This document shows, piece by piece, positions 41,701-54,600 of a DNA stretch of 64,000 nt. The position numbers were made by a program, and so were the translations under genes. The DNA is from Aurelia coerulea (Eukaryota; Cnidaria; Scyphozoa; Semaeostomeae; Ulmaridae). Within the stretch, counting starts at the first letter, position 1, and every line of letters starts with the position of its first letter. The DNA lies in assembly GCA_039566865.1 (NCBI GenBank), contig CM076947.1, positions 22,073,501-22,137,500 of the forward strand. The letters run 5' to 3'. The notes beneath the pieces were generated by a model, which saw only the letters and a program-made list of their open reading frames with translations, made no database searches and had not been told where the DNA came from.

Positions 41701-42729
41701 TTTCATATGCGATTCGTTGATCATATATTAATAAGATTTAAGCAATAAACTGTGTTCTGACTTCATATTTTCTGGACAAGTTTACTATCATTTGAACCTC
41801 ATTAACCTGATGAGGTTTCAAATGTTTCAACATATATACCTCGTTTTGACAGAATTGCATCAAACCAATATTCATATGTGATTCATTGATCATATATTCA
41901 TAAGATTTCAGCTATAAACTCTGTTCTGACTTTATATTTTCTGGACAAGTTTACTATCATTTGAACCTCATTAACTTGATGAGGTTTTAAATGTTTCAAC
42001 ATATATAGATCGATTTGACTGAATTGCATCAAACCAAGTTGCATATGCGATTCATCGATTATATATTAATAAGATTTAAGCAATAAACTGTGTTCTGACT
42101 TCATATCTTCTGGACAAGTTTACTATCATTTGAACATCATTAACCTGATGAGGTTTTAAATGTTTCAACAAATATAGCTCGTTTTGACTGAATTTGACCA
42201 AACCAAGTTTCATATTAAATTCATTGATCACATATTCATAAGATTTCAGCCATAATCTGTGTTCTGACTTCATATTTTCTGGACAAGTTTACTATCATTT
42301 GAACCTCATTAACTTGATGAGGTTTTGAATGTTTCAACATATATAGATCGTTTTGACTGAATTGCATCAAACCAAGTCGGATATGCTTTTCATTGATCAT
42401 ATATTAATAAGATTTAAGCAATAAACTGTGTTCTGACTTCATATTTTCTGGACAAGTTTACTATCATTTGAACCTCATTAAATTGATGAGGTTTTAAATG
42501 TTTCAACAAATATAGATCGTTTTGACTGAATTGCATCAAACCAAGTTTCATATGCGATTCGTAGATCATATATTGATAAGATTTAAGCAATAAACTGTGT
42601 TCTGACTTCATATTTTCTGGACAAGTTTACTATCATTTCAACCTCATTAACCTGATGAGGTTTTGAATGTTTCAACATATATAGATCGTTTTGACTGAAT
42701 TGCATCAAACCAAGTCGGATATGCTTTTC

Positions 42730-45700
42730 ATTGATCATATATTAATAAGATTTAAGCAATAAACTGTGTTCTGGCTTCATATCTTCTGGACAAGTTTACT
42801 ATCATTTGAACATCATTAACCTGATGAGGTTTTAAATGTTTCAACAAATATAGCTCGTTTTGACTGAATTTGACCAAACCAAGTTTAATATGCGATTCGT
42901 TAATCATACATTCATAAGATTTCAGCCATAAACTGTGTTCTGGCTTCATATCTTCTGGACAAGTTTACTATCATTTGAACCTCATTAACCTGATGAGGTT
43001 TTAAATGTTTCAACAAATATAGCTCGTTTTGACTGAATTTGACCAAACCAAGTTTCATATTAAATTCATTGATCATATATTCATGAGATTTCAGCCATAA
43101 TCTGTGTTCTGATTTCATATTTTCTGGACAAGTTTACTATCATTTGAACCTCATTAACCTGATGAGGTTTCAAATGTTTCAACATATATAGATCGTTTTG
43201 ACTGAATTGCATCAAATCAAGTCGCATATGCGATTCATTGATCATATATTAATAAGATTTAAGCAATAAACTGTGTTCTGACTTCATATTTTCTGGACAA
43301 GTTTACTATCATTTGAACCTCATTAACTTGATGAGGTTTCAAATGTTTCAACATATATAGATCGCTTTGACTGAATTGCATCAAACCAAGTCGCATATGC
43401 AATTCATTGATCATATATTAATAAGATTTAAGCAATAAACTGTGTTCTGACTTCATATTTTCTGGACAAGTTTACTATCATTTGAACCTCATTAACTTGA
43501 TGAGGTTTCAAATGTTTCAACAAATATAGCTCGTTTTGACTGAATTTGACCAAACCAAGTTTCATATTAAATCATTGATCATATATTAATAAGATTTAAG
43601 CAATAAACTGTGTTCTGACTTCATATTTTCTGGAAAGGTTTACTATCATTTGAACCTCATTAGCCTGATGAGGTTTCAAATGTTTCAACAAATATACCTC
43701 GTTTTGACTGAATTGCATCAAACCAAGTTTAATATGCGATTCGTTAATCATACATTCATAAGATTTAAGCAATAAACTGTGTTCTGACTTCATATTTTCT
43801 GGACAAGTTTACTATCATTTGAACCTCATTAACCTGATGAGGTTTCAAATGTTTCTACATATATACCTCGTTTTGACTGAATTACATCAAACCAATATTC
43901 ATATGCGATTCATTGATCATATATTCATAAGATTTCAGCCATAAACTCTGTTCTGACTTCATATTTTCTGGACAAGTTTACTATCATTTGAACCTCATTA
44001 ACCTGATGAGGTTTCAAATGTTTCTACATATATACCTCGTTTTGACTGAATTACATCAAACCAATATTCATATGCGATTCATTGATCATATATTCATAAG
44101 ATTTCAGCCATAAACTGTGTTCTGACTTCATATTTTCTGGACAAGTTTACTATCATTTGAACCTCATTAACCTGATGAGGTTTCAAATGTTTCAACATAT
44201 ATACCTCGTTTTGACTGAATTGCATCAAACCAATATTCATATGCGATTCATTGATCATATATTCATAAGATTTAAGCAATAAACTGTGTTCTGACATCAT
44301 ATTTTCTGGAAAAGTTTACTATCATTTGAACCTCATTAACCTGATGAGGTTTCAAATGTTTCAACAAATATACCTCGTTTTGACTGAATTGCATCAAACC
44401 AAGTTTAATATGCGATTCGTTAATCATACATTCATAAGATTTAAGCAATAAACTGTGTTCTGACTTCATATTTTCTGGACAAGTTTACTATCATTTGAAC
44501 CTCATTAACTTGATGAGGTTTCAAATGTTTCAACATATATACCTCGTTTTGACTGAATTACATCAAACCAATATTCATATGCGATTCATTGATCATATAT
44601 TAATAAGATTTAAGCAATAAACTGTGTTCTGACTTCATATCTTCTGGACAAGTTTACTATCATTTGAACCTCATTAACCTGATGAGGTTTCAAATGTTTC
44701 AACAAATATAGCTCGTTTTGACTGAATTTGACCAAACCAAGTTTCATATTAAATTCATTGATCATATATTAATAAGATTTAAGCAATAAACTGTGTTCTG
44801 ACATCATATTTTCTGGAAAGGTTTACTATCATTTGAACCTTATTAACCTGATGAGGTTTCAAATGTTTCAACAAATATACCTCGTTTTGACTGAATTGCA
44901 TCAAACCAATATTCATATGCGATTCATTGATCATATATTCATAAGATTTCAGCCATAAACTGTGTTCTGACTTTATATTTTCTGGACAACTTTGCTATCA
45001 TTTGAACCTCATTAACTTGATGAGGTTTTGAATGTTTCAACATATATAGATCGTTTTGACTGAATTGCATCAAACCAAGTCGGATATGCTTTTCATTGAT
45101 CATATATTAATAAGATTTAAGCAATAAACTGTGTTCTGACTTCATATTTTCTGGAAAAGTTTACTATCATTTGAACCTCATTAAATTGATGAGGTTTTAA
45201 ATGTTTCAACAAATATAGATCGTTTTGACTGAATTGCATCAAACCAAGTTTCATATGCGATTCGTAGATCATATATTGATAAGATTTAAGCAATAAACTG
45301 TGTTCTGACTTCATATTTTCTGGACAAGTTTACTATCATTTGAACCTCATTAACCTGATGAGGTTTTAAATGTTTCAACATATATAGATCGTTTTGACTG
45401 AATTGCATCAAACCAAGTTTCATATGCGATTCGTTGATCATATACTAATAAGATTTAAGCAATAAACTGTGTTCTGACTTCATATTTTCTGGACAAGTTT
45501 ACTATCATTTGAACCTCATTAACTTGATGAGGTTTTAAATGTTTCAACATATATAGATCGATTTGACTGAATTGCATCAAACCAAGTTGCATATGCAATT
45601 CATTGATTATATATTAATAAGATTTAAGCAATAAACTGTGTTCTGACTTCATATCTTCTGGACAAGTTTACTATCATTTGAACATCATTAACCTGATGAG

Positions 45701-47720
45701 GTTTTAAATGTTTCAACAAATATAGCTCGTTTTGACAGAATTTGACCAAACCAAGTTTAATATGCGATTCGTTAATCATACATTCATAAGATTTCAGCCA
45801 TAAACTGTGTTCTGGCTTCATATCTTCTGGACAAGTTTACTATCATTTGAACCTCATTAACCTGATGAGTTTTTAAATGTTTCAACAAATATAGCTCGTT
45901 TTGACTGAATTTGACCAAACCAAGTTTCATATTAAATTCATTGATCATATATTCATGAGATTTCAGCCATAATCTGTGTTCTGACTTCATATTTTCTGGA
46001 CAAGTTTACTATCATTTGAACCTCATTAACCTGATGAGGTTTCAAATGTTTCAACATATATAGATCGTTTTGACTGAATTGCATCAAACCAAGTCGCATA
46101 TGCGATTCATTGATCATATATTAATAAGATTTAAGCAATAAACTGTGTTCTGACTTCATATTTTCTGGACAAGTTTACTATCATTTGAACCTCATTAACT
46201 TGATGAGGTTTCAAATGTTTCAACATATATAGATCGCTTTGACTGAATTGCATCAAACCAAGTCGCATATGCAATTCATTGATCATATATTAATAAGATT
46301 TAAGCAATAAACTGTGTTCTGACTTCATATTTTCTGGACAAGTTTACTATCATTTGAACCTCATTAACTTGATGAGGTTTCAAATGTTTCAACAAATATA
46401 GCTCGTTTTGACTGAATTTGACCAAACCAAGTTTCATATTAAATCATTGATCATATATTAATAAGATTTAAGCAATAAACTGTGTTCTGACTTCATATTT
46501 TCTGGAAAGGTTTACTATCATTTGAACCTCATTAGCCTGATGAGGTTTCAAATGTTTCAACAAATATACCTCGTTTTGACTGAATTGCATCAAACCAAGT
46601 TTAATATGCGATTCGTTAATCATACATTCATAAGATTTAAGCAATAAACTGTGTTCTGACTTCATATTTTCTGGACAAGTTTACTATCATTTGAACCTCA
46701 TTAACCTGATGAGGTTTCAAATGTTTCAACATATATACCTCGTTTTGACTGAATTACATCAAACCAATATTCATATGCGATTCATTGATCATATATTCAT
46801 AAGATTTCAGCCATAAACTCTGTTCTGACTTTATATTTTCTGGACAAGTTTACTATCATTTGAACCTCATTAACTTGATGAGGTTTCAAATGTTTCAACA
46901 TATATTGATCGTTTTGACTGAATTGCATCAAACCAAGTCGCATATGCGATTCATTGTTCATATATTAATAAGATTTAAGCAATAAACTGTGTTCTGACTT
47001 CATATTTTCTGGACAAGTTTACTATCATTTGAACCTCATTAACCTGATGAGGTTTCAAATGTTTCAACATATATACCTCGTTTTGACTGAATTGCATCAA
47101 ACCAATATTCATATGCGATTCATTGATCATATATTCATAAGATTTAAGCAATAAACTGTGTTCTGACATCATATTTTCTGGAAAAGTTTACTATCATTTG
47201 AACCTCATTAACCTGATGAGGTTTCAAATGTTTCAACAAATATACCTCGTTTTGACTGAATTGCATCAAACCAAGTTTAATATGCGATTCGTTAATCATA
47301 TATTCATAAGATTTAAGCAATAAACTGTGTTCTGACTTCATATTTTCTGGACAAGTTTACTATCATTTGAACCTCATTAACTTGATGAGGTTTCAAATGT
47401 TTCAACATATATACCTCGTTTTGACTGAATTACATCAAACCAATATTCATATGCGATTCATTGATCATATATTAATAAGATTTAAGCAATAAACTGTGTT
47501 CTGACTTCATATCTTCTGGACAAGTTTACTATCATTTGAACCTCATTAACCTGATGAGGTTTCAAATGTTTCAACAAATATAGCTCGTTTTGACTGAATT
47601 TGACCAAACCAAGTTTCATATTAAATTCATTGATCATATATTAATAAGATTTAAGCAATAAACTGTGTTCTGACATCATATTTTCTGGAAAAGTTTACTA
47701 TCATTTGAACCTCATTAACC
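42730..47720. repeat. 2,872-bp higher-order repeat (17 monomers minus 1)
   Basis: Units at about 42,730-44,850 recur at about 45,600-47,720 with a 2,872-bp offset, seen through the GTTCTGGCTTC, TTCATGAGATTTC, GATCGCTTTG, ATTAAATCATTG and TTCTGGAAAGG markers. The same 2,872-bp spacing links about 35,990-37,300 to 38,860-40,170. The block is a shortened derivative of the 4,055-bp unit. Confidence 0.75.
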
Positions 47721-49520
47721 TGATGAGGTTTCAAATGTTTCAACAAATATACCTCGTTTTGACTGAATTGCATCAAACCAAGTTTAATATGCGATTCGTT
47801 AATCATACATTCATAAGATTTCAGCCATAAACTGTGTTCTGACTTCATATCTTCTGGACAAGTTTACTATTATTTGAACCTCATTAACCTGATGAGGTTT
47901 CAAATGTTTCAACATATATACCTCGTTTTGACTGAATTACATCAAACCAATATTCATATGCGATTCATTGATCATATATTCATAAGATTTCAGCCATAAA
48001 CTCTGTTCTGACTTTATATTTTCTGGACAAGTTTACTATCATTTGAACCTCATTAACTTGATGAGGTTTCAAATGTTTCAACAAATATAGCTCGTTTTGA
48101 CTGAATTTGACCAAACCAAGTTTCATATTAAATCATTGATCATATATTAATAAGATTTAAGCAATAAACTGTGTTCTAACTTCATATTTTCTGGAAAGGT
48201 TTACTATCATTTGAACCTCATTAGCCTGATGAGGTTTCAAATGTTTCAACAAATATACCTCGTTTTGACTGAATTGCATCAAACCAAGTTTAATATGCGA
48301 TTCGTTAATCATATATTCATAAGATTTAAGCAATAAACTGTGTTCTGACTTCATATTTTCTGGACAAGTTTACTATCATTTGAACCTCATTAACCTGATG
48401 AGGTTTCAAATGTTTCAACATATATACCTCGTTTTGACTGAATTACATCAAACCAATATTCATATGCGATTCATTGATCATATATTCATAAGATTTCAGC
48501 CATAAACTGTGTTCTGACTTTATATTTTCTGGACAAGTTTACTATCATTTGAACCTCATTAACTTGATGAGGTTTCAAATGTTTCAACATATATAGATCG
48601 TTTTGACTGAATTGCATCAAACCAAGTCGCATATGCGATTCATTGTTCATATATTAATAAGATTTAAGCAATAAACTGTGTTCTGACTTCATATTTTCTG
48701 GACAAGTTTACTATCATTTGAACCTCATTAACCTGATGAGGTTTCAAATGTTTCAACATATATACCTCGTTTCGACTGAATTGCATCAAACCAATATTCA
48801 TATGCGATTCATTGATCATATATTCATAAGATTTAAGCAATAAACTGTGTTCTGACATCATATTTTCTGGAAAAGTTTACTATCATTTGAACCTCATTAA
48901 CCTGATGAGGTTTCAAATGTTTCAACAAATATACCTCGTTTTGACTGAATTGCATCAAACCAAGTTTAATATGCGATTCGTTAATCATACATTCATAAGA
49001 TTTAAGCAATAAACTGTGTTCTGACTTCATATTTTCTGGACAGGTTTACTATCATTTGAACCTCATTAACTTGATGAGGTTTCAAATGTTTCAACATATA
49101 TAGATCGTTTTGACTGAATTGCATCAAACCAATATTTATATGCGATTCATTGATCATATATTAATAAGATTTAAGCAATAAACTGTGTTCTGACTTCATA
49201 TCTTCTGGACAAGTTTACTATCATTTGAACCTCATTAACCTGATGAGGTTTCAAATGTTTCAACAAATATAGCTCGTTTTGACTGAATTTGACCAAACCA
49301 AGTTTCATATTAAATTCATTGATCATATATTAATAAGATTTAAGCAATAAACTGTGTTCTGACATCATATTTTCTGGAAAAGTTTACTATCATTTGAACC
49401 TCATTAACCTGATGAGGTTTCAAATGTTTCAACAAATATACCTCGTTTTGACTGAATTGCATCAAACCAAGTTTAATATGCGATTCGTTAATCATACATT
49501 CATAAGATTTCAGCCATAAA
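46440..49520. repeat. 1,689-bp higher-order repeat (10 monomers minus 1)
   Basis: Units at about 46,440-47,830 recur at about 48,130-49,520 with a constant 1,689-bp offset. Markers are the ATTAAATCATTG unit, the TTCTGGAAAGG unit, the CATTGTTCATATATT unit and the TCTGACATCATATTTTCTGG unit. The missing base relative to 1,690 is the same ATTAAATCATTG deletion. Confidence 0.78.
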
Positions 49521-49659
49521 CTGTGTTCTGACTTCATATCTTCTGGACAAGTTTACTATCATTTGAACCTCATTAACCTGATGAGGTTTCAAATGTTTCA
49601 ACATATATAGATCGTTTTGACTGAATTGCATCAAACCAAGTTTCATATGCGATTCATTG

Positions 49660-50160
49660 ATATATTAATAAGATTTAAGCAATAAACTGTGTTCTGACTT
49701 CATATTTTCTGGACAAGTTTACTATCAATTGAACCTCATTAACCTGATGAGGTTTCAAATGTTTCAACATATATAGATCGTTTTGACTGAATTGCATCAA
49801 ACCAATATTCATATGCGATTCATTGATCATATATTAATAAGATTTCAGCCATAAACTGTGTTCTGACTTCATATTTTCTGGACAAGTTTACTATCATTTG
49901 AACCTCATTAGCTTGATGAGGTTTTAAATGTCTCAACATATATAGCTCGTTTTGACTGAATTTGACCAAACCAAGTTTCATATTAAATTCATTGATCATA
50001 TATTCATAAGATTTCAGCCATAAACTGTGTTCTGACTTCATATTTTCTGGACAAGTTTACTATCATTTGAACCTCATTAACCTGATGAGGTTTTGAATGT
50101 TTCAACATATATACCTCGTTTTGACTGAATTGCATCAAACCAATATTCATATGCGATTCA
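49660..50160. repeat. Satellite block shared with 57,730-58,230 (offset about 8,071)
   Basis: The rare unit with ATTAGCTTGATGAGG and AAATGTCTCAACATATATAG occurs only near 49,908 and 57,979. Its neighbours also match: CATTGATATATT and ACTATCAATTGAACC before it, GAGGTTTTGAATG with ACCTCG after it. This links two sites about 8 kb apart. Confidence 0.7.
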
Positions 50161-51599
50161 TTGATCATATATTAATAAGATTTAAGCAATAAACTGTGTT
50201 CTGACTTCATATTTTCTGGACAAGTTTACTATCATTTGAACCTCATTAACTTGATGAGATTTCAAATGTTTCAACATATATAGATCGTTTTGACTGAATT
50301 GCATCAAACCAAGTCGCATATTAAATTTATTGATCATATATTCATAAGATTTCAGCCATAATCTGTGTTCTGACTTCATATTTTCTGGACAAGTTTACTA
50401 TCATTTGAACCTCATTAGCCTGATGAGGTTTCAAATGTTTCAACAAATATACCTCGTTTTGACTGAATTGCATCAAACCAAGTTTAATATGCGATTCGTT
50501 AATCATACATTCATAAGATTTCAGCCATAAACTGTGTTCTGGCTTCATATCTTCTGGACAAGTTTACTATCATTTGAACCTCATTAACCTGATGAGGTTT
50601 TAAATGTTTCAACAAATATAGCTCGTTTTGACTGAATTTGACCAAACCAAGTTTCATATTAAATTCATTGATCATATATTCATGAGATTGCAGCCATAAT
50701 CTGTGTTCTGACTTCATATTTTCTGGACAAGTTTACTATCATTTGAACCTCATTAACCTGATGAGGTTTCAAATGTTTCAACATATATAGATCGTTTTGA
50801 CTGAATTGCATCAAACCAAGTCGCATATGCGATTCATTGATCATATATTAATAAAATTTAAGCAATAAACTGTGTTCTAACTTCATATTTTCTGGACAAG
50901 TTTACTATCATTTGAGCCTCATTAACTCGATGAGGTTTCAAATGTTTCAACATATATAGATCGCTTTGACTGAATTGCATCAAACCAAGTCGCATATGCA
51001 ATTCATTGATCATATATTAATAAGATTTAAGCAATAAACTGTGTTCTGACTTCATATTTTCTGGACAAGTTTACTATCATTTGAACCTCATTAACTTGAT
51101 GAGGTTTCAAATGTTTCAACATATATAGATCGTTTTGACTGAATTGCATCAAACCAAGTCGCATATTAAATTCATTGATCATATATTCATAAGATTTCAG
51201 CCATAATCTGTGTTCTGACTTCATATTTTCTGGACAAGTTTACTATCATTTGAACCTCATTAGCCTGATGAGGTTTCAAATGTTTCAACAAATATACCTC
51301 GTTTTGACTGAATTGCATCAAACCAAGTTTAATATGCGATTCGTTAATCATACATTCATAAGATTTCAGCCATAAACTGTGTTCTGACTTCATATCTTCT
51401 GGACAAGTTTACTATCATTTGAACCTCATTAACCTGATGAGGTTTCAAATGTTTCAACATATATAGATCGTTTTGACTGAATTGCATCAAACCAAGTCGC
51501 ATATGCGATTCATTGATCATATATTAATAAGATTTAAGCAATAAACTGTGTTCTAACTTCATATTTTCTGGACAAGTTTACTATCATTTGAACCTCATT

Positions 51600-51640
51600 A
51601 ACTTGATGAGGTTTCAAATGTTCAAACCAAGTCGCATATG
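51600..51640. repeat. Satellite monomer with a 34-bp deletion
   Basis: After TTTCAAATG (to 51,620) the sequence jumps directly to TTCAAACCAAGTCG. The CAACATATATAGATCG and CGTTTTGACTGAATTGC parts are missing. Flanking units are 642 bp apart, which is four monomers minus 34. The breakpoints share TTCAA/ATCAA microhomology, so this is a simple deletion within one unit. Confidence 0.85.
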
Positions 51641-54600
51641 CAATTCATTGATCATATATTAATAAGATTTAAGCAATAAACTGTGTTCTGACTTCATATT
51701 TTCTGGACAAGTTTACTATCATTTGAACCTCATTAACTTGATGAGGTTTCAAATGTTTCAACATATATAGATCGTTTTGACTGAATTGCATCAAACCAAG
51801 TCGCATATTAAATTCATTGATCATATATTCATAAGATTTCAGCCATAATCTGTGTTCTGACTTCATATTTTCTGGAAAAGTTTACTATCATTTGAACCTC
51901 ATTAGCCTGATGAGGTTTCAAATGTTTCAACAAATATACCTCGTTTTGACTGAATTGCATCAAACCAAGTTTAATATGCGATTCGTTAATCATACATTCA
52001 TAAGATTTCAGCCATAAACTGTGTTCTGACTTCATATCTTCTGGACAAGTTTACTATCATTTGAACCTCATTAACCTGATGAGGTTTTAAATGTTTCAAC
52101 AAATATAGCTCGTTTTGACTGAATTTGACCAAACCAAGTTTCATATTAAATTCATTGATCATATATTAATAAGATTTAAGCAATAAACTGTGTTCTAACT
52201 TCATATTTTCTGGAAAAGTTTACTATCATTTGAACCTCATTAGCCTCATGAGGTTTCAAATGTTTCAACAAATATACCTCGTTTTGACTGATTTGCATCA
52301 AACCAAGTTTAATATGCGATTCGTTAATCATACATTCATAAGATTTCATCCATAAACTGTGCTCTGACTTCATATCTTCTGGACAAGTTTACTATCATTT
52401 GAACCTCATTAACCTGATGAGGTTTCAAATGTTTCAACAAATATACCTCGTTTTGACTGAATTGCATCAAACCAAGTTTAATATGCGATTCGTTAATCAT
52501 ACATTCATAAGATTTCAGCCATAAACTGTGTTCTGACTTCATATCTTCTGGACAAGTTTACTATCATTTGAACCTCATTAACCTGATGAGGTTTTAAATG
52601 TTTCAACAAATATAGCTCGTTTTGACTGAATTTGACCAAACCAAGTTTCATATTAAATTCATTGATCATATATTCATGAGATTTCAGCCATAATCTGTGT
52701 TCTGACTTCATATTTTCTGGACAAGTTTACTATCATTTGAACCTCATTAACCTGATGAGGTTTCAAATGTTTCAACATATATAGATCGTTTTGACTGAAT
52801 TGCATCAAACCAAGTCGCATATGCGATTCATTGATCATATATTAATAAGATTTAAGCAATAAACTGTGTTCTGACTTCAAATTTTCTAGACAAGTTTACC
52901 ATTATTTGAACCTCATTAACTTGATGCGGTTTCAAATGTTTCAACATATATAGATCGTTTTGACTGAATTGCATCAAACCAAGTCGCATATGCAATTCAT
53001 TGATCATATATTAATAAGATTTAAGCAATAAACTGTGTTCTGACTTCATATTTTCTGGACAAGTTTACTATCATTTGAACCTCATTAACTTGATGAGGTT
53101 TCAAATGTTTCAACATATATAGATCGTTTTGACTGAATTGCATCAAACCAAGTCGCATATTAAATTCATTGATCATATATTCATAAGATTTCAGCCATAA
53201 TCTGTGTTCTGACTTCATATTTTCTGGAAAAGTTTACTATCAGTTGAACCTCATTAGCCTGATGAGGTTTCAAATGTTTCAACAAATATACCTCGTTTTG
53301 ACTGAATTGCATCAAACCAAGTTTAATATGCGATTCGTTAATCATACATTCATAAGATTTCATCCATAAACTGTGTTCTGACTTCATATCTTCTGGACAA
53401 GTTTACTATCATTTGAACCTCATTAACCTGATGAGGTTTTAAATGTTTCAACAAATATAGCTCGTTTTGACTGAATTTGACCAAACCAAGTTTCATATTA
53501 AATTCATTGATCATATATTCATAAGATTTCAGCCATAATCTGTGTTCTGACTTCATATTTTCTGGACAAATTTACTATCATTTGAACCTCATTAACCTGA
53601 TGAGGTTTCAAATGTTTCAACATATATACCTCGTTTTGACTGAATTGCATCAAACCAATATTCATATGCGATTCATTGATCATATATTCATAAGATTTCA
53701 GCCATAAACTGTGTTCTGACTTTATATTTTCTGGACAACTTTACTATCATTTGAACCTCATTAACTTGATGAGGTTTTGAATGTTTCAACATATATAGAT
53801 CGTTTTGACTGAATTGCATCAAACCAAGTTGCATATGCGATTCATTGATCATATATTAATAAGATTTAAGCAATAAACTGTGTTCTGACTTCATATCTTC
53901 TGGACAAGTTTACTATCATTTGAACCTCATTAACATGATGAGGTTTCAAATGTTTCAACAAATATAGCTCGTTTTGACTGAATTTGACCAAACCAAGTTT
54001 CATATTAAATCATTGATCATATATTAATAAGATTTAAGCAATAAACTGTGTTCTGACTTCATATTTTCCGGAAAAGTTTACTATCATTTGAACCTCATTA
54101 GCCTGATGAGGTTTCAAATGTTTCAACAAATATACCTCGTTTTGACTGATTTGCATCAAACCAAGTTTAATATGCGATTCGTTAATCATACATTCATAAG
54201 ATTTCATCCATAAACTGTGTTCTGACTTCATATCTTCTGGACAAGTTTACTATCATTTGAACCTCATTAACCTGATGAGGTTTTAAATGTTTCAACAAAT
54301 ATAGCTTTTTTTGACTGAATTTGACCATACCAAGTTTCATATTAAATTCATTGATCATATATTCATAAGATTTCAGCCATAATCTGTGTTCTGACTTCAT
54401 ATTTTCTGGACAAGTTTACTATCATTTGAACCTCATTAACCTGATGAGGTTTCAAATGTTTCAACATATATACCTCGTTTTGACTGAATTGCATCAAACC
54501 AATATTCATATGCAACTCATTGATCATATATTCATAAGATTTCAGCCCTAAACTGTGTTCTGACTTTATATTTTCTGGACAAGTTTACTATCATTTGAAC

